The notes under the pieces are model-generated. The model ran no database searches. It was not told where the DNA came from and saw only the letters and a list, made by a program, of their open reading frames with translations. 64,000 nt of DNA from a virus: positions 1 to 64,000 of the IMG/VR virus record IMGVR_UViG_3300009506_000021, one strand, 5' to 3'. This document shows, in pieces, positions 54,870-63,302 of this stretch. The stretch's first letter is position 1. Each line of letters opens with the position of its first letter. A program made the position numbers and the translations under genes.

Positions 54870-54889
54870 CCAATAAATATATTTATTGG
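54870..54889. promoter_or_regulatory. Palindromic divergent late promoter box
   Basis: A perfect 20-bp inverted repeat, CCAATAAATA plus its reverse complement. Each strand carries an AATAAATA box, facing the PAAR gene (54902) on plus and the holin candidate (54845) on minus. AGGAG follows before 54902. Confidence 0.65.
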
Positions 54890-54901
54890 TCAGGAGAAAA
54901 C

Positions 54902-56122
54902 ATGCCAGGAGCTCAACGCAGAACAGACGCAAATAGTGCGGGTGGTGCGATTTATAACACCCCAAATGCAACAAATGATGCGCTAAATAACACAGTGTTT
55001 GCTAACACACTATTGGTTGCCGTAAATGGATCTATTGGCACTGCTGACAGTTCATGCAGTGGTGGAAATATCCACTGTGCCGGAAATTGGCAGACGCAGC
55101 AGGGGTGTCCTACTGTTTTTGTTGAGGGGACGCCTGGAAACTTTACTGGTAATGTTGATACATGTGGACACACCCGTGTCGGTGGTTCCAGCAACGTATT
55201 CATGTGTGCGGGTGGTGCGGGGGCTCTTGCCGACAGCAATCCTCCTATGAACTCGTATGGCAGTGGTGATGGTGCAACTGGTGGTGCTCCAGCTAATGCC
55301 AACACAGTTCAAACCGTAGAAAATTATACGATTGCTGATGTGCATGCAGTAGCCAACAATGATGATCCGGATGATCCAAACACATTAGGCTCTCCTGCTA
55401 ACCCACCACCTAATACACAACCACGTCCAGTTGAAACACTTGCAACGGATAGCACTACGGTCTCAAATACACCGACAGTATACACGTGCTCTGTAATCGA
55501 TGCGTTACCATCTAATTTTAACTGGTCGGCACATCCCACTGGTTCTCCGCAACCACCAGATTTTGCTACTTGGGCTCGGAATCCAGCTACTTGGCCAGAA
55601 GTTCAGCTATCAGCTAACTTCACGCTTGCCGACCTAACTGTAGATGCTTTTGTCAGCAGTTATGAGTTTACAAATTCAGTGACACAAGCCAGTGGCTTAA
55701 CACAAAAAGAAATTCTACAAAATCTTTGCTATTTGGCTAACACTGTTTTAGAACCACTATGGGCATTGTATAATGCTGGTGATCCGGATGGCTATGGATT
55801 GTATTCAGGAACAGTTCCAAGAACGCATACTATGGTAATCACATCTGGTTGGAGATCCGGTTCTGGTGCTAGTCAGCACGACCTAGGACAAGCAGTGGAT
55901 GTTCAGTTCCTTGACATTCATGGCACAGCATCAACTGGTGACACATATTACTCTCGTGCTCAGTACATTCGTGACAATATCAAATTTGATCAATTGATCC
56001 TTGAGTGGTATGCCCGAAATCCTTGGATTCATATCAGCACCAACTCTGTTAGCCTGCGGAACAATGTTTTGACCCAAACTGCATCCAATTCCTATACTTC
56101 CGGCTTGATTAAGCTGGGATAA
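54902..56122 (+). CDS. PAAR spike-tip fused to a D-Ala-D-Ala-type (M15) peptidase
   Basis: 406 aa. The first 115 residues look like a PAAR tip (MPGAQRRTDANSAGG ... VDTCGHTRVGGSSNVFMC) that caps the tail spike. A Pro/Gly-rich linker follows. The C-terminal domain has TSGWRSGSGASQHDLGQAVDVQF near residue 316 and PWIHIS near 376, the zinc-ligand His-x(6)-Asp and WxHxS pattern of M15 peptidases (VanY/endolysin class). It would break peptidoglycan during DNA entry. It replaces the T4 gp5 lysozyme idea with an M15 enzyme. Late-type promoter at 54872. Confidence 0.85.
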   Translation: MPGAQRRTDANSAGGAIYNTPNATNDALNNTVFANTLLVAVNGSIGTADSSCSGGNIHCAGNWQTQQGCPTVFVEGTPGNFTGNVDTCGHTRVGGSSNVFMCAGGAGALADSNPPMNSYGSGDGATGGAPANANTVQTVENYTIADVHAVANNDDPDDPNTLGSPANPPPNTQPRPVETLATDSTTVSNTPTVYTCSVIDALPSNFNWSAHPTGSPQPPDFATWARNPATWPEVQLSANFTLADLTVDAFVSSYEFTNSVTQASGLTQKEILQNLCYLANTVLEPLWALYNAGDPDGYGLYSGTVPRTHTMVITSGWRSGSGASQHDLGQAVDVQFLDIHGTASTGDTYYSRAQYIRDNIKFDQLILEWYARNPWIHISTNSVSLRNNVLTQTASNSYTSGLIKLG

Positions 56123-56145
56123 ATGGGAACCCCTCATTTTTGCCC

Positions 56146-56153
56146 TCTAAATA
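56146..56153 (+). promoter_or_regulatory. Weak late-type box
   Basis: TCTAAATA, 43 bases before ATG 56197; two mismatches to TATAAATA. Confidence 0.35.
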
Positions 56154-56196
56154 TTAGTGAACAAAAACAATTAAGTGCAACTTTAAGGAGACAAAA

Positions 56197-56586
56197 ATGT
56201 CAGAAGCAATTAATGTAATCAAAGGACGGTATCCCCACGTTGGGTGGCTGGATCTAGAAGGCCAGGGCATTCTCACTGAGGTTGCCGTTGTTAAAGACAG
56301 CAATCAGGGTATCGCTTTCATTCGTTTGGATCATCTTGACATGATCGACAAGCAGCGCCTGTTCCGCGTTATTTCAAATCGCAATGCCCACATGTATGAG
56401 CTTTGGGATTTGATGAGCAACGTTACACTTGGTAATGGTGCAAACGCTCTGGATTACTTCCACCAGTATGTGAAGGTCCTGACACCTATGGGCAAGGTTA
56501 TCAACCCTCAGATGGGTCGTATTGGTGCACAGGCACCACGTGTTGCTCCACGGAAGACCACTTCAAAGAAGAAGACATCAGAGTAA
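56197..56586 (+). CDS. Hypothetical protein
   Basis: 129 aa starting MSEAINVIKGRYPHVGWLDL. Mixed alpha/beta core, a basic Thr/Lys-rich tail (VAPRKTTSKKKTSE). AAGGAG precedes the ATG. It ends before a convergent hairpin. It may be a virion or DNA-binding protein; no motif proves it. Confidence 0.65.
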   Translation: MSEAINVIKGRYPHVGWLDLEGQGILTEVAVVKDSNQGIAFIRLDHLDMIDKQRLFRVISNRNAHMYELWDLMSNVTLGNGANALDYFHQYVKVLTPMGKVINPQMGRIGAQAPRVAPRKTTSKKKTSE

Positions 56587-56604
56587 AAGGAACGTACAAG
56601 GAAT

Positions 56605-56633
56605 GAGGAAGTGGGCTTTAAGCCTGCTTCCTC
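56605..56633. other. Hairpin between convergent genes
   Basis: GAGGAAGTGGGCTT and its near reverse complement form a stem of about 14 bp with G-T pairs, covering the end of the minus gene at 56618. No clear T tract, so a terminator role is uncertain. Confidence 0.45.
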
Positions 56634-57160
56634 AACTGTACTCTTTCTTCATATTTGAGCTCAATAAGCTCATCCATCAGCCCTTGTGGGCTAACATGCA
56701 GGGATGGTAGTTCATACATCTTTGCAACAAACTCCGAACAAATTTCCCCCCTAAAATTTTTCCTTGGAAGCTGAACATCAAAGTATTTAAGGAAAGCTTC
56801 GACAATGCCAACGTACACCGCTTCCATCCATGCATATGGAACCTGGCTAATGCGTGACAATGCATCCTTGAGAACCAACCCCCAAGGTTTTGGAGCCTTG
56901 ATGACATCAAGTTCCTGATCACTATACATGCTCATGTTCACAATACGACGACTAGCACCACCCTGTGCTTCAACCATCATAAGACGTCTTACTGAAGCAG
57001 TTTCCATCCAGAATGCTATACCAACATGAGAGTAAACTGATTTGGTGAAGATGCGAATAATCCACGCAGTGGTTGAAGGACGATTTCGAACAAAAATGAT
57101 ATCACCGTCCTGAATATGGCGATGAAATTCATCGTAAGAATATACGACAGGTACATCCAT
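56618..57160 (-). CDS. Permuted NlpC/P60 papain-like (YiiX/DUF830-type) protein
   Basis: 180 aa. DGDIIFVRNRPSTTAWIIRI, KSVYSHVGIAFWMET (His) and FRGEICSEFVAKMYE (Cys) give the Cys/His pattern in the circularly permuted order of the YiiX/YebB class. Family members act on peptidoglycan, amides or lipids. It might be a third cell-wall enzyme of this phage next to SleB and M15. Substrate unproven. Late box upstream at 57185. Confidence 0.8.
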   Translation of the reverse strand: MDVPVVYSYDEFHRHIQDGDIIFVRNRPSTTAWIIRIFTKSVYSHVGIAFWMETASVRRLMMVEAQGGASRRIVNMSMYSDQELDVIKAPKPWGLVLKDALSRISQVPYAWMEAVYVGIVEAFLKYFDVQLPRKNFRGEICSEFVAKMYELPSLHVSPQGLMDELIELKYEERVQLRKQA

Positions 57161-57184
57161 GTTGACCTCCTATGTCAATACGGA

Positions 57185-57192
57185 TATTTATG
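57185..57192 (-). promoter_or_regulatory. Late-type promoter box
   Basis: CATAAATA on minus, 24 bases before the ATG at 57160; it overlaps the stop of the upstream gene. Confidence 0.6.
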
Positions 57193-58375
57193 TAGAACGA
57201 GCAACCGAAACAGTCAATGTGTAGGTAATAGCCAATGTTCTATTAGCAGATTTCAACACCGGCGAAAAGATGATATGTGTTAGCAAACGCTCACGCTCCG
57301 TGGTAAAATCAACAGCGTTATTCTGAACACCAGCATCGGTACCAGCAACAGGAACATTATTTGTTTCTGGTGCAGGCTGATTAAGGTAACTAGGATCAAA
57401 CAAGAGTGGAGCACTACCTGCATTCTTGATTGTAATTGTTGCTGTGCTACCAACTGCATTTGTAGTGAACTGTAGGAAGCCAAATGTGTTAACGGGTGGA
57501 ATAACATCGTTGTTTGTAATCGATGCGACAACACCAGAAGGACCACTTGGCAGAACGCTATTCAATGCAGTAACAAGATCAGCATACGTAACCTCGCGGC
57601 GAGCAGGGGAACTATCCAAGATGGCACCTGTGCCAACTGGTGTTACTCCCAGTGCAATATCACCACTACCAGCATTATATGTGAAGTAGTATGTAGTGCC
57701 ATCCTGCAATGGTGTTACATCCTGGGCAGTCTTATCACCAATGTCAATCTGGTGATAGGCATTGCTATCAGCTGCGCCAGCACCAGTTGTGTACAGACCT
57801 AGTTCATCAAACACAAAAGTACCATCTGTGTTCTCAACACCATCACCAGTTACACCAGGGTTAGGATCTAAGTCAGAGCTGAGCTGCCCAGTTGGTTCCG
57901 TTGGGTTGATTGTGGAGGAAACAACAACCTGCGAGATAACACCAAGCTCCTGACTTCTTACGCCAGGACCAGAAACATGCTCAACGGTTGCTGGATCACC
58001 AGAAGGATTAGAGCCACCACCTGGACGGGAAGTTGTTCCCGAAGAGCCTGGATCAATACCAATGTTGGAGTTGCTGTCATCGATGATCTCAGAATATGTC
58101 TCGTTGTACAAACGGGAGCGCCACTCCTGCAAATCGGGGGACAATCCATCATTTGGGGTCTTGAAAGTTACAAGACCGGTTGGATCAACGACAGTTCCAC
58201 CGTTTCCATATGCGATGCGGTAGATGTAAAAATTGTGTTCATTGGAAAGAGCACGCGATATGACACGTGCCATATTTTGAGGATGCACCGCATTCTTCTT
58301 GTCCAAAAGGACGTTTCCTAGGTCGTCTTCGATATGAACGTGACCCTCAACAACGATTGGCAGGCTTTCTTTCAT
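57188..58375 (-). CDS. Structural protein, baseplate or fibre class
   Basis: 395 aa. Opens VVEGHVHIEDDLGNVLLDKK with NAVHPQNMARVISRAL, a start I associate with neck/baseplate or fibre-attachment proteins. The rest is low-charge beta with Gly/Ser/Pro linkers and DPGSSGTTSRPGGGSNPSGD. It ends VLKSANRTLAITYTLTVSVA. A CATAAATA box precedes it. Specific role unknown. Confidence 0.75.
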   Translation of the reverse strand: MKESLPIVVEGHVHIEDDLGNVLLDKKNAVHPQNMARVISRALSNEHNFYIYRIAYGNGGTVVDPTGLVTFKTPNDGLSPDLQEWRSRLYNETYSEIIDDSNSNIGIDPGSSGTTSRPGGGSNPSGDPATVEHVSGPGVRSQELGVISQVVVSSTINPTEPTGQLSSDLDPNPGVTGDGVENTDGTFVFDELGLYTTGAGAADSNAYHQIDIGDKTAQDVTPLQDGTTYYFTYNAGSGDIALGVTPVGTGAILDSSPARREVTYADLVTALNSVLPSGPSGVVASITNNDVIPPVNTFGFLQFTTNAVGSTATITIKNAGSAPLLFDPSYLNQPAPETNNVPVAGTDAGVQNNAVDFTTERERLLTHIIFSPVLKSANRTLAITYTLTVSVARST

Positions 58376-58404
58376 TTTAATTTAGCTCCTGGCTCTATTT
58401 TATC

Positions 58405-58412
58405 TATTTATG
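58405..58412 (-). promoter_or_regulatory. Late-type promoter box
   Basis: CATAAATA on minus, 29 bases before ATG 58375. Confidence 0.65.
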
Positions 58413-58420
58413 CTAGGGTA

Positions 58421-58858
58421 TTACGCAGCTAAAGTCTTCACTGTAATCGAAATACTATCCGAACTTGCAACAGTATTGAGCACCAATTCTACAATATCAC
58501 CTACTGCAATACTCACATCACCAGATGCGAGATTTCCCGTAATGCTGTCAGCCGCTGACATTAATTTACTCAAAGCTGGAATTGGGCTACCAACCACCCC
58601 CGTGAATAAAAATATTCCCTGTGAAACACCATTTACACGAAGATCTACAGCCAAGGTAGAAAGTGGTGAACCAGCTGCAGATGAAGGTCCTGTCTGTGCA
58701 TCAATAGCACTACCAGCTAGATTTTGTGGCAGCAAAAATGCTCGAACTGCAGTCATTCGCATTATGGTACTACCATCAGATGGTGTCTGTAACGTACTAC
58801 CTGAAAGATCGTAGTTATGATCAGCACCAGTTATGTACGTAATTGTATCAAAAAGCAT
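58421..58858 (-). CDS. Adhesin-type small protein
   Basis: 145 aa, LFDTITYITGADHNYDLSGS at the start, then a beta-sandwich-like body (VDLRVNGVSQGIFLFTGVVG). Contains GSP twice. It is like a TNF-like or fibre-tip domain, but this is uncertain. Part of the minus-strand adhesin block. Confidence 0.65.
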   Translation of the reverse strand: MLFDTITYITGADHNYDLSGSTLQTPSDGSTIMRMTAVRAFLLPQNLAGSAIDAQTGPSSAAGSPLSTLAVDLRVNGVSQGIFLFTGVVGSPIPALSKLMSAADSITGNLASGDVSIAVGDIVELVLNTVASSDSISITVKTLAA

Positions 58859-58872
58859 TGTCTTTTCCTCCT

Positions 58873-59103
58873 TTAAACCCCACCAACAACTCTTGCATAT
58901 CCCTTTTGAGCTGCTGAAAATAAAACTTTGATTGTGTTTGCATCCACAACAACAAAGTTGAGTGGGATGACTTTCTCCACAGTAGCAGGTGAACCATTAT
59001 ATGATAAAATGGCATCAATCGCAACATCAGTCGTACCCAACGAATGGGTAACTATCCACGTTGTGGATGGTGTTGATTGTGTATGATCGTATGCTGCTAC
59101 CAT
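58873..59103 (-). CDS. Single beta-module adhesin protein
   Basis: 76 aa consisting of one W-x-V-x-H-x-L-G module: TTWIVTHSLGTTDVAIDAIL, then TIKVLFSAAQKGYARVV. Same module as in the next genes. Probably a baseplate or fibre accessory subunit. Confidence 0.7.
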   Translation of the reverse strand: MVAAYDHTQSTPSTTWIVTHSLGTTDVAIDAILSYNGSPATVEKVIPLNFVVVDANTIKVLFSAAQKGYARVVGGV

Positions 59104-59112
59104 TCTAAATCC

Positions 59113-59334
59113 TTAAACGACGTACACTCGCCCTGCTGTTGGTGTAGACCAAGTTATCGTAACTTGGCTTGGTGAATTGGCCACCACAGAAACCGGCATC
59201 ATTTTGAGATCTGGACTACCGCCAGACCAACAGTCAACTACAGGTGCAATAGTACCCAACCGATGTTTGACAACCCAGGTTGTTGCAGATGCAAAAGTTT
59301 CACTGTATGCTTTTGTGAGAGTAATTTGTGGCAT
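59113..59334 (-). CDS. Single beta-module adhesin protein
   Basis: 73 aa: TTWVVKHRLGTIAPVVDCWS then QVTITWSTPTAGRVYVV. A one-module paralogue of the 58873 gene. The ATG overlaps the stop of the upstream gene. Confidence 0.7.
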   Translation of the reverse strand: MPQITLTKAYSETFASATTWVVKHRLGTIAPVVDCWSGGSPDLKMMPVSVVANSPSQVTITWSTPTAGRVYVV

Positions 59335-59996
59335 TACACTAACCTTACTGTACCTATCTGCGGTGTACTAAACGTTATTGTTACCTGCATCAGACTATCG
59401 TGTACAATCGATGCTGGCTGTATTTCCTCATTTGTATCCAAGAATACGCGGACAATTGGATAGCGTCCTAGACCATGGCTGATCACCCAAGTATCTGATG
59501 CAACTGTGATTGTTTCCTCAAATGCAAACAACTGCGATTGGGGTTGTGTACCTTCAAATATCCCTCTCAGTACAATAGCACGCCCCGAAACTGCAGTGTC
59601 AAAATATATCTTCACAGTATTGTTATCAACCGGAACAATGTTTGTTGGGATAACCATCTTATTTGTATTATCATATACCTGAACTGCTGGAGTACCAGCA
59701 ATCAAGGAATGAGACACGGTCCACACCGTAGATGCAACTGGTTGTGTATGTACATATGCACTTATTTCATTTGTGATTGGAACCCACGTTGCTATCTCTT
59801 GTGCAGGGCTACCATCAGCTGTGATAGTAACCGCAATCCACACACGGCTATTAAAGAATGCTAGACGACCTTGTTTAATTGCACCCACAGCAAAACTTGC
59901 AACAGCATCAGGGAACTGGCTGATACCTTCGGGCTGGAGAGCAGCTGCAATCATCTGCCCAACTTCTTTAAAATTTAGATCACCATATATATCCAT
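59334..59996 (-). CDS. Adhesin with two tandem beta modules
   Basis: 220 aa. The N-terminal 85 residues (DLNFKEVGQMIAAALQPEGI, then AFFNSRVWIAVTITADGSPA) resemble the start of a short fibre. Two modules follow: VWTVSHSLIAGTPAVQVYDN and TWVISHGLGRYPIVRVFLDT, each ending in a VxIxF strand. GATAAATA lies directly before the start. Probably a fibre. Confidence 0.75.
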   Translation of the reverse strand: MDIYGDLNFKEVGQMIAAALQPEGISQFPDAVASFAVGAIKQGRLAFFNSRVWIAVTITADGSPAQEIATWVPITNEISAYVHTQPVASTVWTVSHSLIAGTPAVQVYDNTNKMVIPTNIVPVDNNTVKIYFDTAVSGRAIVLRGIFEGTQPQSQLFAFEETITVASDTWVISHGLGRYPIVRVFLDTNEEIQPASIVHDSLMQVTITFSTPQIGTVRLV

Positions 59997-60001
59997 CTTA
60001 A

Positions 60002-60009
60002 TATTTATC
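60002..60009 (-). promoter_or_regulatory. Late-type promoter box, potentially leaderless
   Basis: GATAAATA followed by five bases and the ATG at 59996 on minus. T4 geometry places +1 at the A of ATG. Confidence 0.4.
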
Positions 60010-61737
60010 CTATGCTAAGCCCACACCTGGGACTCCCATCACGACAATGACACAGTTGATTGCCTTGTTAAATGTGACAGTTAGTTGATTTGCGCTGTCT
60101 AATGTGACGCTCTGTGGGATAATCTGTGTGTACGTCATAGGACTACTGTCTTGCAGATATATCGTTGGGTTAACAAACTGCTGACCCAAATTGTGCGTAA
60201 CTGTGTGGTTTGTGGCGGCACCGCCGTGTAGCGCTGAATCATAATTGAACTGCAATGGTTTGTTCTGATATGTAACAGGACTACCATCGGTTGCTACTAC
60301 AACATCTCCAGGATTTGCTGGCGTTGCCAAAACATTATTTAAACCATCCAGAGATAGATCAACGTACAATCCTGTGGCATCTTGCACCAAGCCACCAGAT
60401 GGAGTGAGTAGCAAGTGAAGCTGTGAACTTGTTAATGTTGAGCGTGTTGTACCATCAGTTGTCAGGATGATTGCCCCTGTTGTGCTATCATACAGATCAA
60501 CACCTACCTGATCTGTTGGTAGTTCAACGATACCAGCACCAAGATTTACATTTAGGGTATTTCCACTGTAGGAAACACCAATACCTGCCTGAATGGAGCC
60601 TGGACCTGATATCTCAATCCAAGAAGCTGTTGTTCTATCATATGAATACGTGTGGTTTGCATGATAGGACAGACTATTGCTACATAGCACAGTTGTACCT
60701 GTAGGAATTTCATTACTAGGAGAACCAACTGGGGATGGTGAACCTACATTTGCTATACCCTCTGGACGAGTCCAAGCACCTAGTGTATATGGATTGGTTC
60801 CTGGTGAACCTGCAACACCAACATACTCAATCAAGTCATGGTTGTTGAATCCAAGTGCAGCAAGGGATGCATGAATATGCCCATGCTCTGCCGCAATGAT
60901 AAAACGAGAACCTGCAGCCAGTACTCCAATGCGAGCCCATGTACCAACTAGTGGACTTCCAGGAGTATCATACTTATAAGTAAGAATATCTCCATCTACG
61001 ATGTTTGTAACTGCTCCCCAAGTCTCTCCCTGTGTACCTCCCCACTTGATATATGTAACCGACTCACCCAAAGTTGTGATATCGGGGGTTGGTAGAGCTG
61101 AAACAACATCAACCAAATCAGGATCTTGGATTGGTGCCCTCCAACGAATGGCAGCAGCAATCTGGTCAACATAGTTTTTGTTGGTTGCATCTGTTGGGTT
61201 TGATGGTAAGTCTGGGAGAGTTATATGTGTGCCCGTTGACATTGTCAGGACACCGGTCATCGTGTCTCCTGCTTTTTCTACCCATATGTCCCCAGCACCA
61301 CCCGCAACTAGACCTAAAGTAGTACGTTGGTCTGCAACTGTCGCATCATTAATGAGATCCCATCCAACGGGTGTAATGGCTCCCAGTGTAACATCTAACT
61401 GTTGCAGAGCATCAACTAGGGTTGTAAGTGGTGACCCAGCAATGTAATTGAACCCCGTAAAGACACTTGCATTAAAAGTACCATCAGCGTTAACATAACC
61501 CATCGAAGCTTCGAGGGTATCAAGCTCAAGTGTGGCAGCATTTAGTTCGGCAAGACTTGCAAACCGCTGCCAACCCGCTGGGGAACCTGCACCATAGAAG
61601 TAGTAAAAGTTGTCTGTTGTATTAAAGTAGACTCGGCCAGGTATCCCCACTGGAGCAGACGCAAGACGTTCTATGATGACATTTTGTAGCTCACCACTCC
61701 CAAGAACTTTAAACTGCAGATTACCATTTATCTTCAT
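60010..61737 (-). CDS. Long fibre-type adhesin
   Basis: 575 aa. Opens LQFKVLGSGELQNVIIERLA and GIPGRVYFNTTDNFYYFYGA, a common fibre N-terminus. The middle is beta-rich (NTLNVNLGAGIVELPTDQVG). The C-terminus is one W-less version of the module: TNHTVTHNLGQQFVNPTIYL with QLTVTFNKAINCVIVVMGVP. Gly-Ser-Pro is found seven times, far above chance. Likely a side fibre. Confidence 0.85.
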   Translation of the reverse strand: MKINGNLQFKVLGSGELQNVIIERLASAPVGIPGRVYFNTTDNFYYFYGAGSPAGWQRFASLAELNAATLELDTLEASMGYVNADGTFNASVFTGFNYIAGSPLTTLVDALQQLDVTLGAITPVGWDLINDATVADQRTTLGLVAGGAGDIWVEKAGDTMTGVLTMSTGTHITLPDLPSNPTDATNKNYVDQIAAAIRWRAPIQDPDLVDVVSALPTPDITTLGESVTYIKWGGTQGETWGAVTNIVDGDILTYKYDTPGSPLVGTWARIGVLAAGSRFIIAAEHGHIHASLAALGFNNHDLIEYVGVAGSPGTNPYTLGAWTRPEGIANVGSPSPVGSPSNEIPTGTTVLCSNSLSYHANHTYSYDRTTASWIEISGPGSIQAGIGVSYSGNTLNVNLGAGIVELPTDQVGVDLYDSTTGAIILTTDGTTRSTLTSSQLHLLLTPSGGLVQDATGLYVDLSLDGLNNVLATPANPGDVVVATDGSPVTYQNKPLQFNYDSALHGGAATNHTVTHNLGQQFVNPTIYLQDSSPMTYTQIIPQSVTLDSANQLTVTFNKAINCVIVVMGVPGVGLA

Positions 61738-61751
61738 TAGAGGTTCTTATT

Positions 61752-61979
61752 TTATCCCATGCGACGAACACTTGTTGTCAACTGCTTAATTGCATTATTG
61801 AATGTCACAGGCTCTACGCGACACTTGCCAAGATCAAAATCTGCAATTGTACTTTTTGGAACATTCACAAACACAAATGTACCCTTATTGCCATTTCTCT
61901 CAATGTCAACCATCTCGATTCCCTGTATTTTTAGCACTGCGGCTAAAATTATATCCGTCGTCTTAAACTCTGTATGCAT
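61752..61979 (-). CDS. Small structural-operon protein
   Basis: 75 aa from ATG 61979 (GTG 61982 also in frame). MHTEFKTTDIILAAVLKIQG, then IADFDLGKCRVEPVTFNNAI. Alpha/beta, resembles small proteins that accompany fibre genes in large phages. Function unknown. Confidence 0.6.
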   Translation of the reverse strand: MHTEFKTTDIILAAVLKIQGIEMVDIERNGNKGTFVFVNVPKSTIADFDLGKCRVEPVTFNNAIKQLTTSVRRMG

Positions 61980-61983
61980 CACT

Positions 61984-62298
61984 TCAACCTGTTACAAAGA
62001 AAATTAAGTGTGCGGTGCCTGACATAGCAGCCGCAAACGTTATTTCAACATTGTTTGAATCAATAATGTTGACTGTATCTGGCAGAGTAAACTCACCAGT
62101 TTCATCATATACCTGAACAAGCACCTGCGTGCTATCCAAGCCATGATTGATAGACCATGTGCTAGTGGCAACCACTCGCTCATATAGGTAGCCAAGACCA
62201 CCACCACTTCCACTGCCACTGCCACCGGTGACAACAATCCCCTTGGCAACAATTTCACCAGTATCTTTATCAATTTGTAGTGGTACCAAATTAGCCAT
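61984..62298 (-). CDS. Beta-module adhesin protein
   Basis: 104 aa. Gly-rich linker (VVTGGSGSGSGGGLGYLYER), then one W-x-I-x-H-x-L module: TWSINHGLDSTQVLVQVYDE with NNVEITFAAAMSGTAHLIFF. Overlaps the upstream gene by 8 bases. Confidence 0.72.
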   Translation of the reverse strand: MANLVPLQIDKDTGEIVAKGIVVTGGSGSGSGGGLGYLYERVVATSTWSINHGLDSTQVLVQVYDETGEFTLPDTVNIIDSNNVEITFAAAMSGTAHLIFFVTG

Positions 62299-63274
62299 AA
62301 GTAATCATTGGTTGTATGTCAATTAGGATTGTTGTATCACTTACAACATATCCTATTCTCTGGATAGAACCAGACTGTGGTGGTGTTGTTGTTAACTCAC
62401 CCTGCACACCCACAAAAATAAATGTTCCTGGATCATCTGGCCAACTCCAGTTATCATCTGTTAGGTAACCTGATGTTACAAAAGTGTGGGTTTCTCCTGT
62501 AACATAACTTTCTGTTGAAACACCAACAGCAGGATATGGTCCTCGAGGTGCAGCTGATGCTGTTCCATTCTTTGCTAGTCCAATTTCTCCATCTACAGTT
62601 CCTCTGAATGCAACTGCATAGTGTTCAGCAATATTCTCAATGGCTTTGCCTTCAACTATTGCCTGTGCAATCTTGTATCCAGTAATATTTGAAAACTGTG
62701 AAAAGATTGGTGTTTCAGTTGTGATAAACTTACCTCGACCTCTTATGTCATAGCTCTTTATTGGCTGAATCTTGTTTTCATCATCATACAGAATGCGACC
62801 TGCATACACTGTGTCATTTAGCCCCACCTGTGTTCCCGTGGCATATGCATTGATTGTCAAACCATTCACTTGAGCCATAAAGACACGAATCTTCTCAACC
62901 CATCTGCTTCCTGACCACACTTTCATTATTGTGTAGGATGAGCGTGTATCGAACCAATGCTGATCAACACTTGGGCTTGCTGGTGTATTTGTCTGCACAA
63001 GAGGTTGGTACACTGTTGTTCCAAACGTGCGAACAGAGGTCATTGGATCGATGTCAATATATAGCCAATACTTGTTTGCAGAAGGAAGATTTGTCCAGGC
63101 TGGATTTACAAGCTTTGCCTCTTCCCAAAGATAATCTTTGTTAGGTCCATCAGCAAAGTTCAGAACGATTGGAGCCGTTTGTCCATCCAAAGAAATGGCA
63201 GTGTTCCCAGACACGAACTGCATCGCAATGGCGTGTGTTCTTACAATTCCTTGTCTAAAATTTATGCGTGCCAT
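62291..63274 (-). CDS. Fibre/baseplate structural protein
   Basis: 327 aa. INFRQGIVRTHAIAMQFVSG opens; KYWLYIDIDPMTSVRTFGTT and QHWFDTRSSYTIMKVWSGSR are beta-rich stretches typical of fibre or baseplate-attachment proteins. The C-terminal IQRIGYVVSDTTILIDIQPM looks like a trimeric strand. A CCTAAATA box is upstream. Role inferred from context. Confidence 0.75.
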   Translation of the reverse strand: MARINFRQGIVRTHAIAMQFVSGNTAISLDGQTAPIVLNFADGPNKDYLWEEAKLVNPAWTNLPSANKYWLYIDIDPMTSVRTFGTTVYQPLVQTNTPASPSVDQHWFDTRSSYTIMKVWSGSRWVEKIRVFMAQVNGLTINAYATGTQVGLNDTVYAGRILYDDENKIQPIKSYDIRGRGKFITTETPIFSQFSNITGYKIAQAIVEGKAIENIAEHYAVAFRGTVDGEIGLAKNGTASAAPRGPYPAVGVSTESYVTGETHTFVTSGYLTDDNWSWPDDPGTFIFVGVQGELTTTPPQSGSIQRIGYVVSDTTILIDIQPMITYG

Positions 63275-63294
63275 TTATCTCTCCACTGACCCTA

Positions 63295-63302
63295 TATTTA
63301 GG
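63295..63302 (-). promoter_or_regulatory. Weak late-type box
   Basis: CCTAAATA on minus, 20 bases before ATG 63274 and overlapping the preceding stop. Confidence 0.4.

Noticed and set aside
56605-56633. Strong terminator
   Set aside because: A stem exists but neither strand has a T run, so it is listed only as a hairpin.
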